64,000 bases of DNA from CAYRUD01 sp964427425 (GTDB taxonomy: Bacteria; Chlamydiota; Chlamydiia; Chlamydiales; FEN-1388): contig CAYRUD010000014.1 of assembly GCA_964427425.1 (NCBI GenBank), positions 372,001 to 436,000 of the forward strand. Reading direction: 5' to 3'. Position 1 is the first letter of the stretch. Every line of letters begins with the position of its first letter. The position numbers were made by a program, and so were the translations under genes. Shown here one piece after another: positions 1-9,169 of this stretch. The notes beneath the pieces were generated by a model. It worked only from the letters and a program-made list of their open reading frames with translations. It was not told where the DNA came from and made no database searches.

Positions 1-1
1 G

Positions 2-946
2 AGAAAAATGTGGAAAAATGCATATAAAGCGATCGAAGAGCATAGAAAAAAGAGTCTCGATTCATACCCGGCTCCTGATCTTGTACTTGAGTCACTCGAT
101 GTCATGAAAACAAAGGTCTCCTCTGCTCCGCTTCATTTTGCTTACTCAGTCGCAGAAGCCCAAGGTCGAAGGCCCACTATGGAAGATGCTCATTTTGTCT
201 GTGAAAATGAGAATGCTCTCTTTTTAGGTGTATTTGACGGACATGGTGGAAAGGATGTAGCTGAATATGCCTGCAAGCAATTTCAGAATAGATTTTATGA
301 AACTGTTCTCAATGCTAGCAATAATGTCCATCAAGCGTTTGAGCAACTCATTCATGAAGTGCAAGAAGAGATAGCTAGCAATCAGAAATTTTTTAGACAG
401 GGCAGCACCGCTGTTATTTCATATATTGATAAAGCCTCGAGTCTCATATACACGGCAACTTTGGGTGATAGTGAGGCAAACATTTATCGAGAAATAGATT
501 CAAGTCTTAAGTCTATGCCTCTTTCCTGTGTGCGGGACTGGAGTAGCCCTAACGATGCGCTTCGAGCTTCCTTGGTTATGGATGATTCTGAGATTGCAAA
601 AGAATGGCCGAAAGTAGAAAACTCGAAGTACTTAAAACTTAGAGTCAATGATGGCGTATATAACTTTTCAGTGAATGTCAGTAGAGCTTTTGGAGACACC
701 CTTTATACAAAAGATAAAGAAAAGCCAGGGGTCATTCACAAACCCAAGATTACTATCAATCGCGTTCAGGCAGGAGATATTCTTGTTCTTGCATGTGATG
801 GACTTAAAGATTATGTCACTGAGGACAAAATCAGTAAGAAAATATCAGGAATTACAGAGGAAAATTTAGCTCAAGCTTTGGTCAATTATGCGCTTGAAGA
901 GGGCTCTTACGATAATGTATCAGTCATTGCAGTGAAGATTGCTTAG
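2..946 (+). CDS. PP2C-family Ser/Thr protein phosphatase (5' end cut by window)
   Basis: Metal-dependent protein phosphatase of the PP2C/PPM fold, which removes phosphate from Ser/Thr. From the ATG at base 8 the motifs run in order: RRPTMEDAHF (about residues 54-63), GVFDGHGG (74-81), GSTAVISYI, LGDSEANIYR, VSRAFGD, DILVLACDGL and a final DNVSVIAVKI. The metal-binding Asp residues are all present, so it should be active. The frame is open to the window edge, and the first residues (MWKNAYKAIEEH) align with residue ~128 of the next gene (MWKNSLKAIQEH). The true start therefore probably lies upstream and a matching N-terminal extension is missing here. It is one of two tandem PP2C paralogues and could act on host or bacterial phosphoproteins; the target is not visible. 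Confidence 0.9.
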   Translation, partial: RKMWKNAYKAIEEHRKKSLDSYPAPDLVLESLDVMKTKVSSAPLHFAYSVAEAQGRRPTMEDAHFVCENENALFLGVFDGHGGKDVAEYACKQFQNRFYETVLNASNNVHQAFEQLIHEVQEEIASNQKFFRQGSTAVISYIDKASSLIYTATLGDSEANIYREIDSSLKSMPLSCVRDWSSPNDALRASLVMDDSEIAKEWPKVENSKYLKLRVNDGVYNFSVNVSRAFGDTLYTKDKEKPGVIHKPKITINRVQAGDILVLACDGLKDYVTEDKISKKISGITEENLAQALVNYALEEGSYDNVSVIAVKIA

Positions 947-1107
947 GTTACTTAGTTTCTACGTTTGTTTCTTATTGCTTAGCAGTATCTAGAGTCTATT
1001 TTTGTTTCTTTTTGTGGAAAGCCAGCAATTTTAGTTCAGCTAATTTCTTTTCGGAGTAGTCTCAAACTGTGCTGTGTGATATTTACCTTTAGAGAAGAAG
1101 GTCTTTG

Positions 1108-2394
1108 ATGAGCTACTTTTTAGACAATCATCCTCATAAATATGATTTATCGTTAGATGATATCTTCTTATCGATCTCTACGCTCCTTTCTGGAGCGCCG
1201 TATGCAAAGCGCCACTGGGAACTATCATTTGAAGGCTCCCCGAATTATGTCTGGGGGCATCGAGCTATAGCTGTTTTGGAAGCGTTGCCTGTCATGGGGG
1301 CCGCAAATTCCTTATTGGAGCGAGTTGCTTTTATATTAAAAGAGAGTTTAGTGACGACCTCGGCGGCTTCGAAACAAGACGAAGCAAAAGCTAATGATCT
1401 ATCAGAAATTATAGAGGTTAATAATAGCAGATTTTGGAAGCCGAGAGATTTATCTTGGGATGAAGCGTACAAGCATATGTGGAAAAACTCATTGAAAGCT
1501 ATACAAGAGCATTTCAAGAGTCATCCTGAAGTGTATATGTCTGAAGACTCAGGAATACCATCATTGGGAGAAATGATAAAATATCAGCCTTTATCTCCTT
1601 TGAATTTCCAAACTTTCGTGTCCGTTGAGCAAGGAGAGTGGAGAAATTCCATGGAAGATGCTCATTTTATTGTTGATACTGAAGAGTATCTTCTTATGGG
1701 TATATTTGATGGTCATGGAGGGCATGAAGTCTCTCAGCATGCATGTCAATTATTTAAAGAGAGATTCCAGGATAAACTCAACGCAGCTCAAGGAAATCCG
1801 CACCAAGCTTTTGAGCAGCTGTTTTATGAGATTCATGAGGAAGTTACAATCGTAGAAGACTGGAAAAAGATCGGTAGTACTGCTGTTGTCACATACATTA
1901 ATAAATCAAATCACAGGATTTATACAGCTACTCTAGGGGATAGCGAAGCCAATATCTATCGAAATACCGAATCAGGGGTCAAATCACTTCCTCTTTCCGT
2001 TGTTCGCCACTGGGCAAGTAATAAAGATTTAGAAAGATTATCCTATTTGATTGGCGTTGAGAACAACGATTGGACAGAAAACGTTGATCCTAAAGATATC
2101 CGATACATGGGAGTCAATGTAAGTCGAGCTCTTGGCGATGTAGAGCGTAAAGGTACCTCAGAAATGCCAGGGATCATTCAGAAGCCGAAGATTACTATGC
2201 AGTTATTGCTCCCTGGAGATATTCTTGTTCTTGCGTGTGACGGCCTTAAGGATTATGTGAATGAAGCTCATATAACTACAATGATAGCTGCAAATAAGGA
2301 CATCATGGGTCTTGATCTTACGCGGATGCTTATGAAACACACGCTAAAGTTCTCTAAAGATAATGTCTCAATTATTGCTGTCAAGGCTATATGA
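1108..2394 (+). CDS. PP2C-family Ser/Thr protein phosphatase, tandem paralogue
   Basis: A 428-residue PP2C phosphatase. An in-frame TTG sits three bases earlier, but ATG 1108 has a good ribosome-binding site (AGAGAAGAAGG, 6-base spacing) and is preferred. An N-terminal stretch of about 125 residues has no recognised domain and contains one hydrophobic segment (~residues 45-70). The PP2C core follows: NSMEDAHF (~181), GIFDGHGG (~197), GSTAVVTYI, GDSEANIYR (~276), VSRALGD (~336), DILVLACDGL (~370), DNVSIIAVK (C-terminus). All catalytic Asp residues are present. It is closely similar to the upstream gene, so this is a tandem duplication. Eukaryote-like phosphatases of this kind in amoeba symbionts are often suspected effectors; that role is inference. 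Confidence 0.92.
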   Translation: MSYFLDNHPHKYDLSLDDIFLSISTLLSGAPYAKRHWELSFEGSPNYVWGHRAIAVLEALPVMGAANSLLERVAFILKESLVTTSAASKQDEAKANDLSEIIEVNNSRFWKPRDLSWDEAYKHMWKNSLKAIQEHFKSHPEVYMSEDSGIPSLGEMIKYQPLSPLNFQTFVSVEQGEWRNSMEDAHFIVDTEEYLLMGIFDGHGGHEVSQHACQLFKERFQDKLNAAQGNPHQAFEQLFYEIHEEVTIVEDWKKIGSTAVVTYINKSNHRIYTATLGDSEANIYRNTESGVKSLPLSVVRHWASNKDLERLSYLIGVENNDWTENVDPKDIRYMGVNVSRALGDVERKGTSEMPGIIQKPKITMQLLLPGDILVLACDGLKDYVNEAHITTMIAANKDIMGLDLTRMLMKHTLKFSKDNVSIIAVKAI

Positions 2395-2402
2395 TGAATA
2401 TG

Positions 2403-2430
2403 AGGGGTGGTTTATTACACTACCACCCCT
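2403..2430. terminator. Hairpin after the PP2C pair
   Basis: Inverted repeat AGGGGTGG / CCACCCCT with a short AT-rich loop, nine bases after the stop of the second PP2C gene. There is no clear T-run after it on the plus strand, so it may be a weak or factor-assisted terminator. Confidence 0.45.
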
Positions 2431-2632
2431 AACTTGAGTTCAGACAAAGTTTAGAGTATCATCAATGTATCAATCATTCGATATTTTGATTCTCAATCTA
2501 CTGTTTTCTATCGCATCCTTAACTCGAAGAGGCACAGATAGCATTACAAAAATAGGGAAATTCATAGAAAGCCGGGGCATCATAGGCAGATTACGTTGTT
2601 AATCTTGTTATATCAGCTATGTAGAAATGGAT

Positions 2633-3475
2633 TTAGTGGGTTCTAAATATAGCCTGAGCGCTTTTGTACAGAGGTTTGTTCTGAGGGCTGATCATTGGAA
2701 ACAACTCTGGATAGAGATTAATAACACTACACATGAAGCTGCGATTATCATAGAAAGCTGAAGCATATCTTAACGATTGTACGTTTAGCTCTGTAAGGTT
2801 TAGTATGAAATCTGGGTTTAGTTTTAGTCTATCGCTAGCATATTGAAGAGCTTCGACATTCCTTTTTACTGCTGAAGCGACAATTTGGTCGTTATTCTTT
2901 AGTCTATCGCTGGCGAATTCTAGAGCAAGGCCATCTTGATTGACAGCTGTTCCTACTATCTCTTCATCATCTTGGAGCTCTTCAGCCGTAAATTGGAGCG
3001 CTTGTCCATTTTGCCTGACAGCGGCGGATACAACTGTTCTGTTCTTTCTCAGTAAGGGGCCGGCTAGCTCAAGGTTTAATCCATCTTCTGCAACAGCAAT
3101 ACATAAAAGCTCTTCATCATTCATGAGTTCTTCGTCTGCAAATTCTAACAGGGATGCATCTTGCATCATTGCATTGCGGACAATCTCCTTGTCTTTCTTT
3201 ATCTCGCTGCTCATAAAAGCAAGAAGCCATCCATTCCTCTTAACTGCTTCTAGAGCGACTTCCCTATCATTTTGAAGATCTTCGCTTGCATACTGATAAT
3301 TGCTGGGATCATGCTCAATAGCCGCTAAGACAAATTGCTTATTCTCCCTGAGATCTGAGCTGAATTCTGAGAGAGGGTAGTGATGGGTTCGAAGCTTAGA
3401 CAAGGCTTCTTGCACTAGCTCAGTCTCATACGAAGATCCAAGTGGGGGATAATATAATTTAATCTCGATGATCAT
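2633..3475 (-). CDS. DUF4116 repeat protein
   Basis: A 280-residue protein made of about eight consecutive 25-residue repeats (roughly residues 40-240) with the pattern L-x-N/D-D-x-E-x-V-x-x-A-V-x-x-N/D-G-x-A-L-x-x-A-S-x-x, for example LKNNDQIVASAVKRNVEAL. This is the DUF4116 repeat, known from amoeba-associated bacteria and giant viruses, with no proven biochemical function. It probably forms a helical solenoid for protein binding. No signal peptide or membrane segment is seen. It starts at ATG 3475 with only a weak ribosome-binding site, next to a long AT-rich spacer shared with the divergent gene at 3867. It could be a host-directed effector; that is inference. Confidence 0.85.
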   Translation of the reverse strand: MIIEIKLYYPPLGSSYETELVQEALSKLRTHHYPLSEFSSDLRENKQFVLAAIEHDPSNYQYASEDLQNDREVALEAVKRNGWLLAFMSSEIKKDKEIVRNAMMQDASLLEFADEELMNDEELLCIAVAEDGLNLELAGPLLRKNRTVVSAAVRQNGQALQFTAEELQDDEEIVGTAVNQDGLALEFASDRLKNNDQIVASAVKRNVEALQYASDRLKLNPDFILNLTELNVQSLRYASAFYDNRSFMCSVINLYPELFPMISPQNKPLYKSAQAIFRTH

Positions 3476-3866
3476 AAGTTTGATTAACGCTCTTTATTAA
3501 TTGTTTCTTGTTTAATTCTATCAATAATTTTAATAATTAATTGATTTATTAAACAATTATTTACTTTATTAAATTGATAAGTGTTTTTTAATAGTTTTTT
3601 TCTTTTTTAGCCATCAACCAATTGTACTTATAAGTAGCAATATAAAAGCGGTGTGCTGAATTGAGACGTGCAGAATCGAAGCGTTACAAGCTGAGTGTTT
3701 GGCCGTGAGTGGAATGGATGATAAATATGCGTTTAGGGGAAATGGATTAAGAAGTTTTTTCGCACCCTTCATCTCAATCTATGGTTTTAGCGTCATCTTG
3801 ACTGGAATTAAATTGATTATTTGAGTCGTCTCCAGCTACAAGGGGTTTTATATAAATTTTTTAATT
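3476..3866. other. AT-rich divergent intergenic region
   Basis: About 390 bases without a convincing gene. The first 130 bases are extremely AT-rich, with repeated TTAATTAATT/TTATTAAA runs. The position between two divergently read genes suggests promoters in both directions, but no single -35/-10 pair stands out. Confidence 0.5.
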
Positions 3867-6047
3867 GTGGCGTTGGAAATGAATGTTGATGAAAATTGGG
3901 TAAAGGCTCTTAAAGATTATTCTGAAAACCCTGATAAGGGTGTTCTCCGACTTGTCAATGATGACCTTACGTTTATTAACACGGAAGGAAAACCTCTTCC
4001 TCTTTGGCAGCGCATCCAAAAATTCTTTGGTTGGGGTGGGTATAATTTAAAGAAAATATGGCTCTTTTTTGATCAGAAAATACGTCACGACCAGCAGCTT
4101 GAGAAATATTTGGGCCTTGAGAAGCTCAATGAAACCTCGGAATTATTTGATGAGAAAGCTTCGAATGCTTTCGCTTTCTGGCGAGTGACTAAATCAGTTC
4201 GCGAGATTTTCTTTAATAATCTAAGAACTATATTGGTGTCTAAACAGACCCCTTCTTTGACTACTTCTCCTGGAGGTTTTAAAGTACCTGATGTCATAAG
4301 TTCTAGCGATAAAAAGGGAGATGACATCGAATTCTCTTCAGCGGATGAGGAGATACAAGATCTCGAGAAGAGGTGTAACCAAATACCAGATATAAGCGAA
4401 TTAAAAACAATCAAAGATCAAGAACATGCTCTCCGTGATGGTATTCGCCTTGCTAAGTCCTTCCTAAAAAAAGATAGAACTCATCTTAGCCAAAATTCTT
4501 TTGATCGATGTGCTGAAATCGAGTTTGAGTTCATCGAGAAATTAAAGCAAATTTACAAATCCATTAAGAAGCACTCAGGAGTTAACCCTGCTGTTATATC
4601 TTTTGAATTTCTTATATGCAACATTCCAGCTTTTCGAGTCCTTCGGTACCTCAAAGAAGGAATAAAACAAGGAAATGAGAAATCAATAGGTAGATTAAAC
4701 AATCACCTTGATACGAAATTGATAGGGACTCGACCAAGTGATCTTGTTAATCCGTATCGAGAACATAAGCTGCATAAGAACACGAAAGCTGACAAGAGTG
4801 AAGACCATATCAATTGGAAAGCTCGTTGGCGGGAAATTCGAAGGAATGTTTATGTTACTGCACAGGAGTGGAGACCTGTTCAAAGTGATAAAGGATTAGA
4901 ATCTAAGAAGATTACTTGGATTACTGGCACATCTACCGCGACTCTAGTGCCTATTTTCAAAATGGCTCATCCATCTGGGCCGGCGCTCATTCCTACTGGA
5001 CAACTATTGAGACGAAATATTGTTCCTCTTACTGGGGAGCTTGAATTTGGCCTTGAAGGGGTCAATCGATCACATCTTTCTGGCACTGTCCTCTCTAGAT
5101 ACGATGAAGCTGTCAAATACTCAGAAGAAGCAAAGAAGAGATTTGCTTACGATAAAGTTAAAGAGAGATCAATCCTTCAAGAAACAATCAAGGATCTAAC
5201 TGAAACTGCAGAAAGAGGTCAAAGTCTCCGAGGTGATTATCTATCACGTCTCAAGATCTCTATCATTCGGCTTGCTTGGTCTGGTCTTGATAGTAGTGAG
5301 CGAGAAAAGATTATTAACGATTTAAAAAATATTAAAGAGAAGATCTCTCAACAGCGCTCGTCAAATCAATGGGAGAAACATATAGATCTATTTAGTGTCA
5401 TACTCCCCAATAATCCTTTCCAAGAGAGACGAAAGCCCGAAAATCACACCTATACACCGGGGCAGATGGTGTTAGTTCCAACCTCTCAGGGTGGGTATGC
5501 TGTAGGTGTGATTGATCGTTGCTCTGACTCCTCATGCTCTGTTTGGTATTCTACTAAGAGAGGAATAAATAAAGTCTCGTACGATGAGTTGATTTATCTT
5601 TCAGATGATGATTTGAACCTGATTAAGAAAAATTATCCAAATGCAACCAGATCCGATACCTCTTCGCTTTCTGTAATTGAGGACTACATTTATTACAAAG
5701 TGAGAACAGATCTCGATTGGCTGGATGAGCTCATACAATTAACTGAATCAACCGAGCAAGTTCAATTGTCTGAACAAGATGAGAAACTTATTGCCAACCC
5801 TGGCTCTATACTCTGGGGGACATCAACTAAAGAAGATATAGATTTAATTCATGTACATTCTGATATACCCGGAGAACGAGGATTAGAAGGACCTCAGAAA
5901 TTGGGTGAGGATATACAAGTTCTTTTTGTTGAGCCTGAAAAATTAGAGGAAGTTCGAACGTATGTCAAAAAGCATCTTCCGGCTGCGAAAAAAGTACATA
6001 TAGTCAGTACGAGGGTAATTCCATTTCTTAATACCTATCGATTTTGA
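3867..6047 (+). CDS. Large effector-like protein of unknown function
   Basis: A 726-residue protein. It begins with GTG 3867; an in-frame ATG at 3879 is an equally plausible start, since neither has a strong ribosome-binding site. Near the N-terminus is a PLPLWQRIQKFFGWGG motif. The middle is helical. At ~350-425 is a block with WITGTSTATL, then SGPALIPTGQLL, PLTGELEFG and GVNRSHLS. That spacing resembles the small-residue and Tyr/Glu pattern of ADP-ribosyltransferase-like folds, but this is only an impression. At ~525-570 a segment beginning YTPGQMVLVPTSQGGYAVG looks like an SH3/Tudor-type small barrel and recalls the C-terminal block of the F-box proteins at 48.7-54 kb. No signal peptide or membrane helix is seen. 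The function is unknown; a secreted effector is my inference. Confidence 0.75.
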   Translation: MALEMNVDENWVKALKDYSENPDKGVLRLVNDDLTFINTEGKPLPLWQRIQKFFGWGGYNLKKIWLFFDQKIRHDQQLEKYLGLEKLNETSELFDEKASNAFAFWRVTKSVREIFFNNLRTILVSKQTPSLTTSPGGFKVPDVISSSDKKGDDIEFSSADEEIQDLEKRCNQIPDISELKTIKDQEHALRDGIRLAKSFLKKDRTHLSQNSFDRCAEIEFEFIEKLKQIYKSIKKHSGVNPAVISFEFLICNIPAFRVLRYLKEGIKQGNEKSIGRLNNHLDTKLIGTRPSDLVNPYREHKLHKNTKADKSEDHINWKARWREIRRNVYVTAQEWRPVQSDKGLESKKITWITGTSTATLVPIFKMAHPSGPALIPTGQLLRRNIVPLTGELEFGLEGVNRSHLSGTVLSRYDEAVKYSEEAKKRFAYDKVKERSILQETIKDLTETAERGQSLRGDYLSRLKISIIRLAWSGLDSSEREKIINDLKNIKEKISQQRSSNQWEKHIDLFSVILPNNPFQERRKPENHTYTPGQMVLVPTSQGGYAVGVIDRCSDSSCSVWYSTKRGINKVSYDELIYLSDDDLNLIKKNYPNATRSDTSSLSVIEDYIYYKVRTDLDWLDELIQLTESTEQVQLSEQDEKLIANPGSILWGTSTKEDIDLIHVHSDIPGERGLEGPQKLGEDIQVLFVEPEKLEEVRTYVKKHLPAAKKVHIVSTRVIPFLNTYRF

Positions 6048-6203
6048 TCTGAGAGCCTGTAACGGGAAATGGCTTAACACGAGCTAACGCAGAGCTTTTT
6101 ATAGAGAGAGTCTCTTTGGCCTCTCTCTTCAGAAATTAAGCTGATTAAAGAGAGATTGAGCTCTTTTTAAATGGTCTTTAGATAGAATATCGTGCTTGGC
6201 TCT

Positions 6204-6350
6204 TCAAGCTGCACAATCACAGTCTGTGTTGGGCCTCTTCTTTCAGGCTCGATCTGGCTACCTCAGGTGTCGCCCATATATATTTGTGCGAAGCGCCTTG
6301 ATGGCCTCTTACTCGGAAAAACGCTTTCAGGGGAAAGCTAGTATCGATAT
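6204..6350 (-). pseudogene. Chimeric gene remnant related to the two secreted genes downstream
   Basis: On the minus strand, bases ~6315-6240 translate to RGHQGASHKYIWATPEVA, nearly identical to part of the secreted protein at 6421-7479. Bases 6238-6204 then resemble the last codons of the gene at 9170-11023 (which ends PNTNCDCAA-stop), but with a one-base insertion that breaks the frame. The scrap has no start codon of its own and appears to be a fused remnant of two neighbouring gene families. The surrounding 6048-6420 spacer holds no other gene that I can see. Confidence 0.6.
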
Positions 6351-6420
6351 CTTTTCTGTGAGAATAGTAAGAGGAATTAAGAATCCGTATCGCTCATGCA
6401 AAAATGATTCATAAATGTTC

Positions 6421-7479
6421 TCATGAATGAGGCCAATGAACACTTCCATTCACCTCTCTTTGTATGGGGCATGGAAGTGTGTCCGATCGTATGAATTGCC
6501 ATTTAGGAGTTGAGACCTTGTCGAGTTGATATACAACATTTTTCTTCTTCTTGAGCGCGCGAATATCGGCGGAGAAGTTTTCGACTTCTTTAATCATTAC
6601 AGATATAACAATATCAGCGACGTCATAAGTCTCTTTTGTTCTATGGATAGCTCTTCCGTAAATCTTGAGAAGGGGATATCCTGTCTTCCATTCGCCACCG
6701 AGGAGTCCATATTGAGTATGGTCTACTTTGAAGGTTATATGAGGTGATGATGGCTCAACAATCCAGAGTATCTGGTCTGTCTTAGAGTTAAATTCAGCTC
6801 TTGCCTTTACTGTTATAGAACCGCATGTAACGTTTGTGTAGCCTTCATGCATCTCCTGGCCAAATGCTCGATAGAAGTCAGCTCCTTTTAGCTCTTTAGT
6901 TTCATTGAGAAAGTGCTCCCACATTTTTCCTGCTTCAAGGGATGCTTCTGGTTTTTCTGTTGGATAAAGAGCTTGCACAACAAGGACATTAGTCTTTGTA
7001 GCTTGGGCAATCCAGGCAAGACGGATATCTGTGTCTCCTTTTTTCCCGGTACATGTGCGTACAAAGTGAGATCCCCATCTAAAGTCTTTAAAGACAACAT
7101 CAGTGAAGCCCATATTTTTATATGAATCGATTGTCCCTATATCACCAGTGAATGTTTGAGTCTTAGGATCAAAGCCAACACCCATGCTTATCCACACAAG
7201 AAAGAGAGGTCCTGTAGCTTTCTCTTCTTTAAGGGTGGATTTGGCGACTTCTGGTGTCGCCCATATATATTTGTGAGAAGCGCCCTGATGGCCTCTTACT
7301 GCGATAAAATCTTCCGGGATTGCGGGATCAATTGCTAGTGGAATCATCCATGTACGATCAGGCAAGAGTTCTTGAATACGTAGAGAAGGGAGGGCTGTCT
7401 CATCTGCCTGAATAGTTGGTATCGAGCCTAAAGTTATAAGAAATAAGGCTAACTTTAGAATAAAATACAGGTTCTTCAT
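6421..7479 (-). CDS. Secreted protein of unknown function
   Basis: A 352-residue protein with a clear Sec signal peptide (MKNLYFILKLALFLITLGS..., cleavage probably after IQA at ~25). The rest is soluble, mixed alpha/beta and rich in Trp/Tyr, with no domain that I recognise. Features that can be seen are a RGHQGASHKYIWATPEVA segment (~60-77), single Cys residues in RTCTGKK, VTCGS and TLPCP that could form disulfides, and a beta-rich C-terminal half. It starts at ATG 7479 behind GAAGAGCACCG. It lies in a run of three same-strand secreted genes (6421, 7527, 9170), and a fragment of a paralogue sits just downstream. It is likely periplasmic or outer-membrane associated. Confidence 0.75.
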   Translation of the reverse strand: MKNLYFILKLALFLITLGSIPTIQADETALPSLRIQELLPDRTWMIPLAIDPAIPEDFIAVRGHQGASHKYIWATPEVAKSTLKEEKATGPLFLVWISMGVGFDPKTQTFTGDIGTIDSYKNMGFTDVVFKDFRWGSHFVRTCTGKKGDTDIRLAWIAQATKTNVLVVQALYPTEKPEASLEAGKMWEHFLNETKELKGADFYRAFGQEMHEGYTNVTCGSITVKARAEFNSKTDQILWIVEPSSPHITFKVDHTQYGLLGGEWKTGYPLLKIYGRAIHRTKETYDVADIVISVMIKEVENFSADIRALKKKKNVVYQLDKVSTPKWQFIRSDTLPCPIQREVNGSVHWPHS

Positions 7480-7526
7480 CGGTGCTCTTCATTTTCTGTA
7501 GATGTTTGTCTAATCTGGAACCTTCG

Positions 7527-8924
7527 TTAATGAGAAGGTATTAAGAATTTACCTGCGTTTTTAAAAAGTTCTTCGAATTGTTCGAAGGCCTCTTGAGAGG
7601 TCATTCGAGTATTTGGATCTATATCGATCATCTTCAGCACTGTGGATAAGTAGAGAGCTTTGAGGTATTGCTCGTTTGAGGGATCGTTAAGAGAGAGATC
7701 ATCACTGACTTGCTTTTGTACCGCTTTCATGGCTTTTTTCTGATGCTTGATATGCTTTTCATGTCGTTTTTCCATGGGAATGGATGTGTCTTTATAAAAC
7801 CTTCTTTTGCCCCAACGTGGAACTTTTTCGAAATACAATTGCCAGAGTACGCAGCCCATAGCGTATGTATCGCTTTTGCAATAATCGTCACCGCTCATTT
7901 TCTCGGGGAAAAAACCTTCTGGTGAGTAGTAGTATTTATTCCCTTGGACAGGAAGGTTCCTGGCCTCCTCAATAGGTATAGCTCGCCCCATATCCGAGAT
8001 GCAAGCGACATATCTTGTATGGTTGCCCTCTCGCACGACATTAATGAGATGGTTTTTGACACCCAAATCGCGATGTACGTACCCTCGTTGGTGCATTTTA
8101 GAAAGGCCGAGCGTGAGATCGCGGGCAATTCCTACTTTATCCTGAAAGGATAGCTTTGTTGTCTTGTCTTCAAGAAGGTGATAAAGAGATCCTTTTTGAG
8201 CTATTTCAGTAATGACAGTGCTATATACAGTGCCATCAACAATGTGTTTCATAAGGCTTTTGGCATCAATGACATTTAATGAGCCCCTTAATGCTCGAAG
8301 GGCTTCCATTTCTTTAGAGATGTTATACGTTGTCAATCCTCGAGCCATTACCTTCGAATGTTCCTGACGGTAAAGAATAGTCTTCGTGACTGTCTTTTGA
8401 ATGCCTGTCCCAATAGGAGAGACGCCGTAGGTTCCTAAGTGAATGAATGTAGATCCAGTCTCAGGGTCAAACTGGAGTTCTCGCCCAATATGCGTCTCAT
8501 CGAGGTAATGAATCCCTTGGTCGATTTTCTTGCGAAAGTCGCTCTCGATATATGCAGCTATAGGAAAGAGGCTCTTGAATGACAATCCAGTTGGCTCAGA
8601 AAAAGAGAGGATGGTTTCTGTCGAAAAGTATGCTGAAGCGAGCTTTTTGTGATGAGGAAATTTTCTCGATAGTTCCATTACATCTTGTAATGAAATCGAA
8701 TCGTCTTTAGCGAGAAAAGAGAGCTTTGTGAGAGCTTCATCCTCTTTTTCATCAACAAGTAAGCCCTGGATCTCAATGATTTGAGTCGATATTTGAGATA
8801 GCTGTGTTGACGAGAGCTTTTGTTGAGGAGGGCTTTCAGATGCAGAGCTGGCTTGGCAAATACATAAGAGGTTCAAGATGATTACAAGGTATAATCGCTG
8901 AGGATGAAAAAAGAAGAGGGACAT
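7527..8924 (-). CDS. Exported Ser/Thr protein kinase-like protein, possibly a pseudokinase
   Basis: A 465-residue protein with an N-terminal hydrophobic signal or anchor (~residues 9-27) followed by a protein-kinase fold. The catalytic loop YVHRDLGVKNHLI (~278-290) keeps the HRD Asp and the metal-binding Asn. The DFG position reads SDMGRA (~306-311), retaining the Asp. The APE-like region is YYYSPEGFFPE, followed by YAMGCVLWQLYF. The strand that should carry the ATP-anchoring Lys (VAxK) reads SKVMARGL (~189), so that Lys is missing or displaced, and no clear Gly-rich loop is seen (TYGVSPIGTGIQ is the nearest). It may be inactive or noncanonical. An exported kinase in a Gram-negative cell would need ATP outside the cytoplasm, or the segment may be a membrane anchor. 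It is part of the secreted trio 6421-11023. Confidence 0.82.
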   Translation of the reverse strand: MSLFFFHPQRLYLVIILNLLCICQASSASESPPQQKLSSTQLSQISTQIIEIQGLLVDEKEDEALTKLSFLAKDDSISLQDVMELSRKFPHHKKLASAYFSTETILSFSEPTGLSFKSLFPIAAYIESDFRKKIDQGIHYLDETHIGRELQFDPETGSTFIHLGTYGVSPIGTGIQKTVTKTILYRQEHSKVMARGLTTYNISKEMEALRALRGSLNVIDAKSLMKHIVDGTVYSTVITEIAQKGSLYHLLEDKTTKLSFQDKVGIARDLTLGLSKMHQRGYVHRDLGVKNHLINVVREGNHTRYVACISDMGRAIPIEEARNLPVQGNKYYYSPEGFFPEKMSGDDYCKSDTYAMGCVLWQLYFEKVPRWGKRRFYKDTSIPMEKRHEKHIKHQKKAMKAVQKQVSDDLSLNDPSNEQYLKALYLSTVLKMIDIDPNTRMTSQEAFEQFEELFKNAGKFLIPSH

Positions 8925-9107
8925 AAGACAGTATAAGTGTGTTTGATGGTGCTTAGAGATTGACTTTCAATTGGATGCACTATTCGTTTTCTTGTTCTGA
9001 ATGCGAGAACCTTACCTGTCTCATGCGATATTTACAACGTTATTTCAAACGGATAAGCCCATTCTAAGCAGTGTATTTGAAACGGCTTTTCATAATGAGC
9101 ATAGTGG

Positions 9108-9136
9108 CTCTTGCCTCAAGATGTCTGAGGCAAGAG
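9108..9136. terminator. Strong hairpin between two secreted genes
   Basis: Perfect 11-base inverted repeat CTCTTGCCTCA / TGAGGCAAGAG with a 7-base loop, ~35 bases past the stop of the minus-strand gene 9170-11023. There is no T-run on that strand, so it may act as an mRNA-stabilising stem or a weak terminator. Nothing else is evident in 8925-9169. Confidence 0.5.
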
Positions 9137-9169
9137 ATCTGTTGGGGAGGGGCTTTTTCTCTCGTTTCC

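Noticed and set aside
6196..6414. Plus-strand ORF of 72 codons, similar to another plus-strand ORF at 7156-7338
   Set aside because: Both are antisense to a duplicated minus-strand coding segment (RGHQGASHKYIW). The similarity comes from the real strand, not from a plus-strand gene.
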